From NCBI GenBank assembly GCA_947168525.1, contig CAMVMG010000001.1, positions 62,001 to 126,000 on the forward strand: DNA of 64,000 nt, given 5' to 3'. Under the pieces are notes generated by a model that saw nothing but the letters and a program-made list of their open reading frames with translations, searched no databases and was not told the DNA's origin. The position numbers and the translations under genes are program-made. This document shows, in pieces, positions 47,406 through 56,730 of the stretch (positions within the stretch are counted from its first letter, which is position 1; every line of letters begins with the position of its first letter). Source of the stretch: an uncultured Bacteroidales bacterium (GTDB lineage Bacteria; Bacteroidota; Bacteroidia; Bacteroidales; UBA932).

Positions 47406-47957
47406 CTATTCGTTTTCGTCGAAAATCTCTTTCCCGTCTTCGTCTTCTTCTTCGTCGTCCTCTTCCGGGTCTTCGTCAAAATCTTCGTCGTCCAGGTCTT
47501 CCGGCTCTTCTCCGGGCAGAAAGCGCTGCTTGTCCGGAAGGTCTTCGAAGGCCACGTAGCCGTTTTCGAACTCAATGGGATTGGGGCCTTTGGTTTCCGT
47601 GAGCACGGGGAAGTCCGGATTGGCCTTTGCGCCGGCGGGTGCTTCCTCTATGGCAATGTTCACACTCTTGCGGTTGGTGACATCGTAGAAATACACGAAG
47701 GAGGCGGTCCCTGCCTTGGCGGCTTTTTCCAGCGAAACAGTATCTACCGTACCGGAGCCCAGGTCGAAGAGCCCGTACCGGCCCAGTACCGTACCATCTG
47801 TTCCCAGGGCCTTGAACATGATCAGCTGGTCCTGCGGGAACTCCATGTCGGAACGCAGTTGTTTATGAAGGGTATACAAGGTGGTGGCACCGTGCACGAT
47901 ATAGATTCTGTAGAAGCCTTTGATCCCGCTCAGGGTGACTTTTAGTTGGAATATCAT
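47406..47957 (-). CDS. Plasmid pRiA4b ORF-3-like protein with acidic tail
   Basis: The first ~130 residues (MIFQLKVTLSGIKGFYRIYI) match the pRiA4b ORF-3-like/IS1096 TnpR-like domain family; the last ~35 residues are almost only Asp and Glu (EEPEDLDDEDFDEDPEEDDE). It is encoded upstream of miaA in the same operon. Function unknown; despite the family name there is no other mobile gene beside it. The ATG at 47957 was chosen as first residue of the conserved domain and fits the TATCTTTG box. Confidence 0.65.
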   Translation of the reverse strand: MIFQLKVTLSGIKGFYRIYIVHGATTLYTLHKQLRSDMEFPQDQLIMFKALGTDGTVLGRYGLFDLGSGTVDTVSLEKAAKAGTASFVYFYDVTNRKSVNIAIEEAPAGAKANPDFPVLTETKGPNPIEFENGYVAFEDLPDKQRFLPGEEPEDLDDEDFDEDPEEDDEEEDEDGKEIFDENE

Positions 47958-47979
47958 AGATGTGTTCGTTTTGCGAACC

Positions 47980-47987
47980 CAAAGATA
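47980..47987 (-). promoter_or_regulatory. -7 box for the pRiA4b-like gene and miaA
   Basis: Reads TATCTTTG on the minus strand, 22 bases before the ATG at 47957. Confidence 0.5.
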
Positions 47988-48042
47988 CTGCTTTTTTCCG
48001 GTTCGATTGCAATTTTCTCCAAAAAACGCTACATTCGTAGAA

Positions 48043-48642
48043 ATGGAAATCTGTGACGCATATTCCAGCATCGCCGCACCGTCGGAAGGGCTGTTCAAGG
48101 ACAACGGGTCCCGGTTCATCGCCCTGGCCTATCCGGTAGAGACCGAGCAGCAGGTGAAAGAGCTGGTCGCCGCTCTCCGGAAGGAATACCACGACGCCCG
48201 GCATCACTGTTATGCATACAGGCTGGGGTATAAAGGGGAGGTCTTCCGCTCCTCGGACGATGGGGAACCTTCCGGCAGCGCGGGCAGGCCCATCCTGGGG
48301 CAGATCGATTCGGCCGGGCTCAGCGACATCCTGGTAGTGGTGGTGCGCTATTTTGGGGGCATCAAACTGGGCATCCCGGGGCTTATCCGGGCGTACAAAA
48401 CATCCACGGCCGACGCCCTCTCCCATGCGCAGGTGGTGGAAAAGATAGCTGGGGTGTGGTTCCGGGTGCGTTTCGGCTATGACGCCATGAACACGGTGAT
48501 GAAGGTGCTCAAGGAACTGGACCTTCCCCAGCGGGCGCAGAACTTTGGCCTGGAATGCTCCCTGGAAACCCGGGTGCGTCTCAGTACCGTGGCCGATTTT
48601 CGTGAAAAACTGGAAAACGCTGCCGAATTGGAAGAAATTTAG
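48043..48642 (+). CDS. IMPACT/YigZ family protein
   Basis: A 199-residue protein with the N-terminal UPF0029/Impact domain: SRFIALAYPVETEQQ, the ARHHCYAYRLG motif, SDDGEPSGSAGRPIL and VVVVRYFGGIKLGIPGLIRAY. A C-terminal ferredoxin-like DUF1949 domain follows. YigZ-type proteins associate with ribosomes or translation factors; exact role unproven. ATG 48043 is preferred over 47920, which overlaps the divergent gene. Confidence 0.88.
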   Translation: MEICDAYSSIAAPSEGLFKDNGSRFIALAYPVETEQQVKELVAALRKEYHDARHHCYAYRLGYKGEVFRSSDDGEPSGSAGRPILGQIDSAGLSDILVVVVRYFGGIKLGIPGLIRAYKTSTADALSHAQVVEKIAGVWFRVRFGYDAMNTVMKVLKELDLPQRAQNFGLECSLETRVRLSTVADFREKLENAAELEEI

Positions 48643-48715
48643 GTTTTGTTAATTATAATTTATATCTTTATAGCCTGGTTTAATAAAAAAATATAACAAC
48701 ACAATTAATAACATC

Positions 48716-49792
48716 ATGTCTAAGAAAGTTCATGTATTCAACGCCGGCCCCTGTGTCCTGCCGCAGGTAGCCATCGAAAAGGCCAAAGAGGCCCTTACCG
48801 ACTTTGCAGGAACCGGTATTTCCGTCCTTTCCATCTCGCACCGGACCAAGGAATGGGACGCCGTCATGGACGAGTGCCGTGCCCTTTGGAAAGAGCTGCT
48901 GCACATTCCGGACACCCATGAGGTGGTGTTCCTGGGCGGCGGCGCTTCTCTTCAGTTCCTCTATGTGGCCATGAACTATCTGGAGAAAAAGGCCGCTTAC
49001 CTGGACACTGGCGTATGGGCGCACAAGGCTCTGGTAGAGGCCCAGGGTATCGGCGAGGCCTATGCCATTGCCTGCTCCAAGGACAAGAACTACACCTACA
49101 TTCCCAAGGGCTTCGAGATTCCCGCAGACCTGGATTATCTGCACATCACCACCAACAACACCATCTACGGTACGGAAATCCACGAAGACATCGACTGCCC
49201 GTGCCCGCTGATCGCCGACATGTCCTCGGATATCATGTCCCGCCCGGTAGATGTGTCCAAGTATGACCTCATCTACGGCGGCGCCCAGAAGAACGTGGGT
49301 CCTGCCGGCGTCATCTTCGCTATCATCCGCAAGAGCTCCCTGGGCCGCGTAACCCGTCACCTGCCCACTATGCTCAACTATCAGACCCATATCGACAAAC
49401 TCTCCATGTTCAACACCCCGCCCGTGTTCGCCATCTTCGTGATGAATGAGACCCTCAAGTGGCTCAAGGGCATCGGCGGCGTAGAGGCCATCCACGAGAT
49501 CAACAAGAAGAAGGCCGCTCTCCTGTACGACGAGATAGACCGCAACAGCATGTTTGTGGGCACCGCCGCCAAGGAAGACCGCTCCCTGATGAATGTCTGC
49601 TTTGTGATGGCTCCCGGCAAGGAAGAACTCCAGGACAGCTTCATGGCCTTTGCCAAAGAGCGCGGCATGGTGGGAATCAAGGGCCACCGCAGCGTGGGCG
49701 GCTTCCGTGCCAGCCTTTACAACGCTTGTCCCATCGAGGACGTCCAGGCCTTGGTAGATTGTATGAAAGAATTTGAATCCCTGAACAAATGA
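48716..49792 (+). CDS. serC: Phosphoserine aminotransferase
   Basis: PLP enzyme converting 3-phosphohydroxypyruvate to phosphoserine. The 358-residue protein has the N-terminal [26 protein letters not shown], the Schiff-base Lys192 in [11 protein letters not shown], and a C-terminal [17 protein letters not shown]. It overlaps serA by four bases (ATGA). An AT-rich leader of ~70 bases carries a TATCTTTA box at 48663, one mismatch from consensus. Confidence 0.95.
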   Translation: MSKKVHVFNAGPCVLPQVAIEKAKEALTDFAGTGISVLSISHRTKEWDAVMDECRALWKELLHIPDTHEVVFLGGGASLQFLYVAMNYLEKKAAYLDTGVWAHKALVEAQGIGEAYAIACSKDKNYTYIPKGFEIPADLDYLHITTNNTIYGTEIHEDIDCPCPLIADMSSDIMSRPVDVSKYDLIYGGAQKNVGPAGVIFAIIRKSSLGRVTRHLPTMLNYQTHIDKLSMFNTPPVFAIFVMNETLKWLKGIGGVEAIHEINKKKAALLYDEIDRNSMFVGTAAKEDRSLMNVCFVMAPGKEELQDSFMAFAKERGMVGIKGHRSVGGFRASLYNACPIEDVQALVDCMKEFESLNK

Positions 49793-50709
49793 AAATCCTG
49801 TTAGCAACCCAGAAACCCTTTGCAGCCAAAGCTGTGGAAGGCATCACCGACATCCTGGCCAAAGCCGGCCACCAGGTGGTGAAATTAGAGAATTATGCCA
49901 GCCAGGAGGGTCTTGTCGCTGCCGTGGCCGATGCAGATGCCCTGATTGTCCGCTCCGACAAGGTGACCGAGGAAGTGATGGCCGCCGCTCCTAAACTAAA
50001 GATTGTCGTGCGCGCCGGCGCCGGCTTCGACAATGTAGATCTGGCCGCCGCCACCGCCCGCGGCATTGTCGTGATGAATACCCCCGGCCAGAATTCCAAT
50101 GCCGTGGCAGAACTGGCCCTGGGCATGATGATCTTCATGGCCCGTACGCATTTCACCCCCGCTACCGGCAGCGAGCTCTGCGGCAAGCGCCTGGGTGTTC
50201 AAGCCTATGGTAATGTGGGCCGTCTGGTAGGCCAGAAGGCTAAGGCTCTGGGCATGAGCGTCTGCGCCCTGGATCCGTTCCTCACGGATGAGCAAATCAT
50301 AGCCGGCGGGGCAGAGCCCGTCCATTCCGTCGAGGAACTCTATGCCGCATCGGATTTCCTCTCCGTCCACATCCCGGCCCTTCCCGCCACCATCAAATCC
50401 ATCGGCTACGACCTCATCATGCGTATGCCCAAGGGTGCCACGCTGGTGAACACCGCCCGAAAGGAAGTGATCGACGAAGACGGCCTGATGAAGGCCCTGG
50501 AAGAGCGCGAAGACCTCAAATACGTCACCGACGTAATGCCGGACAACTACGACAAGCTCACCAAGAAGTTTGGCTACAGGGTGTTCGCAACGCCCAAGAA
50601 GATGGGCGCCCAGACCAAGGAAGCCAATGTAAACGCTGGCCTTGCCGCCGCCCGCCAGATCGTGGATTTCTTTGCCACCGGAAACCGTAAATTCCAGGTC
50701 AACAAGTAG
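49789..50709 (+). CDS. serA: D-3-phosphoglycerate dehydrogenase, short Bacteroidota type
   Basis: First step of serine synthesis. The 306-residue protein lacks the ACT regulatory domain. The NAD-binding region reads [13 protein letters not shown] and the catalytic Arg is in [12 protein letters not shown]. The usual catalytic His segment TPHIGAQT is replaced by TPKKMGAQT, putting Lys in place of His, as is known for the short PGDHs of Bacteroidales and Entamoeba. serC-serA-DUF1015 form an operon; a phosphoserine phosphatase gene is not in the window. Confidence 0.92.
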   Translation: MKILLATQKPFAAKAVEGITDILAKAGHQVVKLENYASQEGLVAAVADADALIVRSDKVTEEVMAAAPKLKIVVRAGAGFDNVDLAAATARGIVVMNTPGQNSNAVAELALGMMIFMARTHFTPATGSELCGKRLGVQAYGNVGRLVGQKAKALGMSVCALDPFLTDEQIIAGGAEPVHSVEELYAASDFLSVHIPALPATIKSIGYDLIMRMPKGATLVNTARKEVIDEDGLMKALEEREDLKYVTDVMPDNYDKLTKKFGYRVFATPKKMGAQTKEANVNAGLAAARQIVDFFATGNRKFQVNK

Positions 50710-50713
50710 TAAT

Positions 50714-51979
50714 ATGGTACGCGTTAAACCCTTTGCGGCCATCAGGCCTCCCAAGAACCTCGTGACAGAGGTTGCTGCACCCCCGTACGATGTCCTCAAT
50801 TCCGAGGAAGCCCGTGAGATGGCAGGCGAAAAGAGCCTCCTTCATATCACCAAGCCGGAAATCGACTTTACTCCCATTGCCGGCGAGCACGAGCAGCGCA
50901 CTTACGACAAGGCCGTGGAAAATTTCAAGGCCTGGAAAGAGCGCGGCTGGCTTGTCCGCGAGGATAAGGAAAAGTACTATGTGTATGCCCAGACCATGGG
51001 CAAGCGCACCCAGTATGGCATTGTCCTCTGCGCCCACACGGACGATTATGCGAACGGCATCATCAAAAAGCACGAACTCACCCGCAAGGACAAGGAAGAC
51101 GACCGCATGGTCCACGTGCGTATCCAGAATGCCAACATAGAACCCGTATTCTTCGCTTTCAAGGACAATGAAGAACTCAACGCCATCATTGCCAGCACAG
51201 CGGCCGGAAAGCCCGAATACAAGTTCACCGACGAGAACAAGTTCGTCCATACCTTCTGGGTAATCAATGACGATGCCGTGAACGCCCGTATCACCGAAAT
51301 CTTCACTACCCAGGTAGATGCTTTCTATGTGGCCGACGGTCACCACCGTACCGCCGCCGCCGCCCGTGTCGGTGCAGAGAAGAAGGCACAGAACCCGCAC
51401 CACACCGGAGACGAAGAATACAACTTCTTCATGGCCGTGTGCTTCCCTCAGAGCCAGCTTGCCATCATCGACTACAACCGCGTGGTGAAAGATCTGGCCG
51501 GCCTCTCCGAGGAAGCTTTCCTCCAGGCCCTTGAAAAGGACTTCGACGTTGCCGTTGCAACCAAGCCCCGCTGTGGCCGTCCTGCCAAGCCTTATGCTCC
51601 TACAGGTCTGCACAACTTCTCCATGTATCTGGGAGACAAGTGGTACACCCTCACTGCCAAGGCCGGCAGGTACGATGACAACGACCCCATCGGCGTACTG
51701 GACGTGACCATCCTGAGCAACCTGGTGTTGGACAAGATTCTGGGAATCAAGGATCTACGTACCGACAAACGAATTGATTTCGTGGGTGGTATCCGCGGCC
51801 TGGGAGAACTCTCCCGCCGGGTGGATTCCGGAGAGATGAAGGTGGCATTCGCCCTCTATCCCGTGTCCATGGACCAGCTCATCCGTATTGCCGACACGGG
51901 TAACATCATGCCTCCAAAGACCACCTGGTTCGAGCCAAAGCTCCGCAGCGGTCTTGCGATACATAGCCTGGAGCGCTAA
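50714..51979 (+). CDS. DUF1015 family protein of the serine operon
   Basis: A 421-residue cytosolic protein starting MVRVKPFAAIRPPKNLVTEVAAPPYDVLNSEEAREM. Other DUF1015 motifs are YVYAQTMG, FYVADGHHRTAAA and NFFMAVCFPQSQL. The HH in VADGHHRT suggests an active site. It sits four bases after serA; DUF1015 proteins are often linked to serA and serC, which suggests a serine-related role, but the function is not established. A terminator lies directly after. Confidence 0.88.
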   Translation: MVRVKPFAAIRPPKNLVTEVAAPPYDVLNSEEAREMAGEKSLLHITKPEIDFTPIAGEHEQRTYDKAVENFKAWKERGWLVREDKEKYYVYAQTMGKRTQYGIVLCAHTDDYANGIIKKHELTRKDKEDDRMVHVRIQNANIEPVFFAFKDNEELNAIIASTAAGKPEYKFTDENKFVHTFWVINDDAVNARITEIFTTQVDAFYVADGHHRTAAAARVGAEKKAQNPHHTGDEEYNFFMAVCFPQSQLAIIDYNRVVKDLAGLSEEAFLQALEKDFDVAVATKPRCGRPAKPYAPTGLHNFSMYLGDKWYTLTAKAGRYDDNDPIGVLDVTILSNLVLDKILGIKDLRTDKRIDFVGGIRGLGELSRRVDSGEMKVAFALYPVSMDQLIRIADTGNIMPPKTTWFEPKLRSGLAIHSLER

Positions 51980-51981
51980 AG

Positions 51982-52014
51982 AAAAATCCCGCAGCAAACG
52001 CCGCGGGATTTTTT
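51982..52014. terminator. Bidirectional terminator between DUF1015 and metG genes
   Basis: Stem AAAAATCCCGC (51982-51992) with GCGGGATTTTTT (52003-52014). It lies between convergent stops. Confidence 0.85.
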
Positions 52015-52015
52015 C

Positions 52016-54325
52016 TTATCCGATCTGTGCGCCGTTGGTGACAACCTCCTGCGGCATAATGAACCGCATCTTGCCGTCCCCTTGCTTGGCCATCAGGATC
52101 ATGCCCTTGGACTCGATGCCGCGGATGGTGCGGGGTGCCAGGTTGGCCAGGATGCAGATTTGCTTGCCCAGCATGTCTTCGGGGCTATAATACTCCGCGA
52201 TACCGGAGACGATGGTGCGCTTGTCGATACCCGTGTCGATGGTGAGTTTCAGGAGCTTGTCCGTCTTGGGAACCCGTTCCGCCGCCAGTACCGTAGCAGT
52301 GCGGATATCCATGGCGCCGAACTGGTCGAAGGTGACTTCAGCCTTCTGCGGCTCCACCTTCTTAGCGGCTTCTGCAGCGGCCTTGGCGGCCTCGGCCGCC
52401 TCCCGTGCGGCCTTGATGGCCTCCAGCTTTGCCACCTGCGCATCAATCTCGGCATCCTCAATCTTGCGGAACAGCAGCACGGCCTCTCCCAGCTGATGCC
52501 CGGCCGGCAGCAGTTCTGCATCCCCCAACTGCTCCCACCGAAGCACCAAGTCAGAAGGACATACCCCCTGAGGAGCATCGGCCTTCTTATTTGCGACGAA
52601 GGGGGTATGTCCTTCTGTAACGGGAGCATCGGCCTTATTATTTGCGACGAAGGAGGCCTGTCCTGCTGTCACAAGAGCATCGGCCTTATTATTTGCGACG
52701 AAGGGGGCGGTGTGCAACGCCTTGCCCTCGTCGGCCTGGAAGAAGTTCACGGTGGGTGTGCCTTCACCGGCACGGTGGTCGAAGCCGGCATCAAGCCCCA
52801 CCCGCAGGATGCTGCGGAGCTTCTCTGCGCTGAAGGGAGTGAAGGGCTCAAAGACAATAGCCAGGTCTGCACACAGCTGCAGGCAGGTGTAAAGGATGCT
52901 GGCCGTGCGGTCCAAATCCGTTTTGGCCACCTTCCAGGGCTCCATGTCGGAGATGTATTTGTTGCCGATGCGGGCTATGTTCATGGCCTCCTTGAGCGCC
53001 TCACGGAAGTGGTATGTCTCGATGTATTTCTCCAGGGCCTCCCGGCAAGGTTTCACGGAGGCAAGCGTTTCCGCATCGATGGGCTCCGGCTTGCGGTTTT
53101 CGGGCACGGCGCCGCCGAAGTACTTCTGCGTGAGCACCACGGCCCGGTTCACGAAGTTGCCCAGCACGGCCACCAGTTCGGAGTTGTTGCGGCTCTGGAA
53201 ATCCTTCCAGGTGAAGTCGTTGTCCTTGGTCTCGGGGGCATTTGCGGTGAGCACGTAGCGCAGCACGTCTTCCTCTCCGGGGAAGTCCCTTTCGTACTCA
53301 TCCACCCACACGGCCCAGCCACGGGAGGTGGAAATCTTGTCGCCTTCCAGGTTCAGAAACTCATTGGACGGGACGTTGTCCGGCAGGATATAGTCTCCGT
53401 AGGCCTTTAACATGGACGGGAACACGATGCAGTGGAACACGATATTGTCCTTGCCGATGAAGTGGACCAGCCGTGTGTCCGGGTCTTTCCACCACTTTTC
53501 CCAGCTTTCCGGAAGGAGTTCCTTCGTATTGGAGATATAGCCGATAGGTGCGTCGAACCACACGTAAAGCACCTTGCCTTCTGCGCCTTCAACGGGCACG
53601 GGTACCCCCCAGTCCAGGTCGCGGGTGACGGCGCGGGGAAGGAGGCCTCCGTCCAGCCAGCTCTTGCATTGGCCGTACACGTTGGTCTTCCACTCCTTGT
53701 GCTGCTCCAGGATCCAGTCGCGGAGCCAGGGCTCGTACTGGTCCAGGGGAAGATACCAGTGCTTGGTTTTCTTCTTCACGGGCGCGGTGCCGCTCAGGCG
53801 TGACTTGGGCTCCAGGAGCTCTTCGGGAGAAAGGGTGGATCCGCACTTCTCGCACTGGTCCCCGTACGCATGAGGATTGCCGCATTTGGGGCAGATACCC
53901 TCAATCAGGCGGTCTGTAAGGAACATCTTAGCTTCTTCGTCATAGAGCTGCTCAGACTCCTTGACAATAAAATCGTCCTGGTCATAAAGCTTACGGAAGA
54001 ATTCGGAAGCATTTTCCGCATGCACCTCCGAGGATGTCCTGGAATAAATGTCGAAGTTAATTCCAAGGCCCGCGAAGGCGTCCTTCATGATCTTGTGGTA
54101 CTTGTCCACGATATCCTGCGGTGTTACGCCCTGATCCTTCGCCTTAATGGTGATGGGCACGCCGTGCTCGTCGCTGCCGCAGACAAACACCACATCCTCT
54201 CCCCGCATGCGGAGGTAGCGGACATAGATGTCGCCGGGAATGTAGGCGCCGGCCAGGTGGCCGATATGGACAGGACCGTTGGCATAGGGGAGTGCACAGG
54301 TCACGAGAGTTCTTTTATGGCTCAT
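52016..54325 (-). CDS. metG: Methionyl-tRNA synthetase with C-terminal tRNA-binding domain and repeat insert
   Basis: A 769-residue class I synthetase with the HIGH motif as HIGH in [10 protein letters not shown], the zinc knuckle [18 protein letters not shown], the KMSKS loop as KISTSR, a helical anticodon-binding domain and a C-terminal EMAP/Trbp111-type OB domain ([21 protein letters not shown]). Residues about 535-591, between the helical domain and the OB domain, are made of three 17-residue units ([17 protein letters not shown] and variants) encoded by 51-nt repeats and palindrome E3; this region is absent from usual MetG. The ATG overlaps the dnaG stop. Confidence 0.95.
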   Translation of the reverse strand: MSHKRTLVTCALPYANGPVHIGHLAGAYIPGDIYVRYLRMRGEDVVFVCGSDEHGVPITIKAKDQGVTPQDIVDKYHKIMKDAFAGLGINFDIYSRTSSEVHAENASEFFRKLYDQDDFIVKESEQLYDEEAKMFLTDRLIEGICPKCGNPHAYGDQCEKCGSTLSPEELLEPKSRLSGTAPVKKKTKHWYLPLDQYEPWLRDWILEQHKEWKTNVYGQCKSWLDGGLLPRAVTRDLDWGVPVPVEGAEGKVLYVWFDAPIGYISNTKELLPESWEKWWKDPDTRLVHFIGKDNIVFHCIVFPSMLKAYGDYILPDNVPSNEFLNLEGDKISTSRGWAVWVDEYERDFPGEEDVLRYVLTANAPETKDNDFTWKDFQSRNNSELVAVLGNFVNRAVVLTQKYFGGAVPENRKPEPIDAETLASVKPCREALEKYIETYHFREALKEAMNIARIGNKYISDMEPWKVAKTDLDRTASILYTCLQLCADLAIVFEPFTPFSAEKLRSILRVGLDAGFDHRAGEGTPTVNFFQADEGKALHTAPFVANNKADALVTAGQASFVANNKADAPVTEGHTPFVANKKADAPQGVCPSDLVLRWEQLGDAELLPAGHQLGEAVLLFRKIEDAEIDAQVAKLEAIKAAREAAEAAKAAAEAAKKVEPQKAEVTFDQFGAMDIRTATVLAAERVPKTDKLLKLTIDTGIDKRTIVSGIAEYYSPEDMLGKQICILANLAPRTIRGIESKGMILMAKQGDGKMRFIMPQEVVTNGAQIG
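52552..52617 (-). repeat. E-type palindromic element E3, in frame inside metG
   Basis: A perfect 18-bp stem, CAGAAGGACATACCCCCT (52552-52569) with its complement (52600-52617). The plus-strand apex is GCA-TCGGCCTTCTTATT-TGC. Confidence 0.85.
52575..52727 (-). repeat. Three 51-nt tandem units in metG
   Basis: Copies start at 52575, 52626 and 52677, each opening with GCATCGGCCTT then TTATTTGCGACGAAGG. Copy 3 diverges after 35 bases. Copy 1 overlaps the apex and right arm of E3. Each unit is 17 codons in the metG frame. Confidence 0.85.
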
Positions 54326-56295
54326 TTCTTTAATCTCCCAAGTTTGATATTGATGGTTTTCTTGATTTCGTTGATGCGGCTCAGGCGGGCCAGGAGCTCT
54401 ATCTGGTCCTCTGGCGAGGCCTGGTCCATCCGGGCTTTGAGTTCTTCCTGCTGCACCTGGAGCCGCTTGTCGTGGAAGGCCAGGATGGCGCGGGGCACAT
54501 AGTTCACCAGCCAGGAATCCACGGTGGTGAGCGCTTCGGTAAAATTGTGTACGGTGAGCTCGTATTTGCGGGTGGAAAGGGCGGCGGCCACCCCGGCCAC
54601 CGTCCGGTCTTCTGCGTTGAGCAGGCTCAGGATAATGTCGTCCTGCGCCTTTCCTTCGTCATAGAGGCGGAAATAGGCATCGTACGTGCGTCCGTAGGCC
54701 TGGTTGGCGAAGTGAATGTTGTCTCCGGCGAGTGCTGCATCGATGAATTCCGCCACCGTCTGGGCTCCCTCCGGAGCGTAAAACTCCGAATCTGACTCGA
54801 ATTGGAGGGGTGTGCAACCGTACTGCAGGATAAAGCCCAGCAGTTCCCGCTCTGACGGCTCCAGGATCTCGTTCTCTTTCCGGATACGGCGATCCAGAGG
54901 GGCGTCCGGGACCGTTTCTTGTGCGGTGGTCTCCTGCGAGCGGCGGTATTGTCCCCGGGCCTCTGCATTGCGCTCCTGTGGTACGCCCTTTTCGCGCGTT
55001 TTCCGTACCCGCTCCTGAATGATGTCGCTCTCGATGCCGAAGCGCTTGGAGACCATGTCCACATACACCTGCCGTTTGATGGCATCCGGGATGAGGGCTA
55101 CGGTGTCGGCAATCTCGTTGATCAGGTTAGCTCTTTTCAGCGGGTCTTCCCCGGCTTCCTTCAGCAGCAGGTCTGTCTTGAAGGAGATGCCGTCCTGCTC
55201 GTGCGTGGCGATGAAGTCGCGGATTTCTTCCAGGGTGTGCTTGCGGGAATAGGAGTCAGGGTCGTCCCCGTCTGGCAGGAACACCACGCGGGGGTTCATC
55301 CCTTCTTTGAGGATCATGCCGATGGCGCGGATGGCGGCATGCAGGCCGGCGCTGTCGCCGTCGTACATGACGGTGATGTTCTCCGTGAATTTCTTGATGA
55401 TGCGGATCTGTTCCTCCGTGAGGGACGTGCCACTGGAGGCCACGCAGTTCAGGATGCCGGCCTGGTGCATAGACAGGACATCCAGGTAGCCTTCCATCAG
55501 AAAGCATTTGTCCTGCCGGGCTATCTCCTGCTTGGCAAACCAGATGCCGTACAGCGAGCGGGATTTCACGTATATCTCGCTCTCCTTGGAATTGACGTAT
55601 TTGGCTACATGGTCCGACTTCTCCGTGAGGAGGATCCTTCCCCCGAAGGCAATCACCCGTCCGCTCACCGAGTGGATGGGGAAGATGACGCGGTCGTAGA
55701 AGCGGTCGTGGAGGCTGTGGTCGCTTTCCCACTCTGCGCAAAGGCCGGTTTCCGTGAGGAACTCGTCCTTGTAGCCGGCGGCCTTGGCGGCCTGGGTAAA
55801 GGCGGTCTTGGACTTCGGGGCCCAGCCCAGCCCGTATTTTTCGATAGTTTCCGGAAGTAACCCTCTGGAGCGGAAATACTGTAGGCCGATGGCTTTTCCC
55901 TCCGGCTCCTGCAACTGCTCCCTGAAAAACTTGCCGGCAAAGTCCGACACAGCCAGGAGGCTCTCGCTTCGCTGCCGGGCGGCAATCTGTTCGGCCGATT
56001 CTTCCTCTTCCTTTACCTCGATGTTGTACTTGCGGGCCAGGTAGCGGAGGGCTTCCGGGTAGGTCATGTGCTCGTACTCCATCACAAAGCCCACGGCGCT
56101 GCCGGCCTTGCCGCAGCCGAAGCACTTGTAGATGCCCCGGGCGGGATTCACGTTGAAAGAGGGGGTTTTCTCGTTGTGGAAGGGACAGCAGGCTACGTAA
56201 TTGGCTCCGCGGCGTTTGAGGGTTACAAAATCCCCCACCACCTCTTCGATGCGGGCGGTGTCCAGGATCTGCTCTACTGTCTCCCGGGGAATCAT
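54322..56295 (-). CDS. dnaG: DNA primase
   Basis: Synthesises RNA primers at replication forks. The 657-residue protein has the N-terminal CHC2 zinc domain ([24 protein letters not shown]), a TOPRIM domain with [11 protein letters not shown] and YDGDSAG, and a helical C-terminal domain for helicase binding. It overlaps metG by four bases (ATGA). The DUF4834-like membrane gene precedes it by six bases on the same strand. Confidence 0.95.
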   Translation of the reverse strand: MIPRETVEQILDTARIEEVVGDFVTLKRRGANYVACCPFHNEKTPSFNVNPARGIYKCFGCGKAGSAVGFVMEYEHMTYPEALRYLARKYNIEVKEEEESAEQIAARQRSESLLAVSDFAGKFFREQLQEPEGKAIGLQYFRSRGLLPETIEKYGLGWAPKSKTAFTQAAKAAGYKDEFLTETGLCAEWESDHSLHDRFYDRVIFPIHSVSGRVIAFGGRILLTEKSDHVAKYVNSKESEIYVKSRSLYGIWFAKQEIARQDKCFLMEGYLDVLSMHQAGILNCVASSGTSLTEEQIRIIKKFTENITVMYDGDSAGLHAAIRAIGMILKEGMNPRVVFLPDGDDPDSYSRKHTLEEIRDFIATHEQDGISFKTDLLLKEAGEDPLKRANLINEIADTVALIPDAIKRQVYVDMVSKRFGIESDIIQERVRKTREKGVPQERNAEARGQYRRSQETTAQETVPDAPLDRRIRKENEILEPSERELLGFILQYGCTPLQFESDSEFYAPEGAQTVAEFIDAALAGDNIHFANQAYGRTYDAYFRLYDEGKAQDDIILSLLNAEDRTVAGVAAALSTRKYELTVHNFTEALTTVDSWLVNYVPRAILAFHDKRLQVQQEELKARMDQASPEDQIELLARLSRINEIKKTINIKLGRLKK

Positions 56296-56301
56296 GGATG
56301 G

Positions 56302-56637
56302 CTATTCCTTCTCGTAATTTACTTCTTTGGCGTCGGACAGGTCTGTGATGGTGATTTTCCCGTCGTCCGGGCTCTGGGCCGACTGCGGCTGCGGGCGTTC
56401 TTTGCGGCGGGCATCGGCCTTTTCCTGCTCTCTGGCGGCTTCTTTCTCCAGTTTGGCAGCCCTTATCTGGTAATAGAGGTCACGGCCGTACCAGACCAGC
56501 GCGATGCATCCTACCAGCACGCCGAAAAAGCCCGTGCGCCAAATCAGCAAAAAAGCAATCACCACAAAGACAATGTCCTTGATGATGCGCCATCTGCGGT
56601 CCCGGTATCCGAATGAAAACATAGTACTTCCTGTCAT
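56302..56637 (-). CDS. Small membrane protein of unknown function
   Basis: From ATG 56637 (MTGSTMFSFGYRDRRWRII) it has one long hydrophobic segment (IVFVVIAFLLIWRTGFFGVLVGCIALVWYG) split by an Arg, then a charged coiled coil (KLEKEAAREQEKADARRKE) and an acidic C-terminus. An ATG at 56622 is a second candidate. The KADAR stretch comes from GCATCGGCCTT at 56411 but has no stem around it. It precedes dnaG in the same operon; function unknown. Confidence 0.6.
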   Translation of the reverse strand: MTGSTMFSFGYRDRRWRIIKDIVFVVIAFLLIWRTGFFGVLVGCIALVWYGRDLYYQIRAAKLEKEAAREQEKADARRKERPQPQSAQSPDDGKITITDLSDAKEVNYEKE

Positions 56638-56653
56638 TTTGTCATAAAGCTTA

Positions 56654-56661
56654 CAAAGATA
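56654..56661 (-). promoter_or_regulatory. -7 box for the membrane protein-dnaG-metG operon
   Basis: Reads TATCTTTG on the minus strand, 16 bases before ATG 56637. Confidence 0.5.
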
Positions 56662-56730
56662 CAAAGATTCTGCGAGAATCCGTGCGCTGGATTCCTGCAG
56701 AATACAGATGGGACAAATACCGTGCTGTCG

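Noticed and set aside
56405..56430. GCATCGGCCTT match in the membrane protein gene before dnaG, as another E element
   Set aside because: The apex core is there and encodes KADA, but no inverted arms surround it. It may be a decayed copy; not enough to call.
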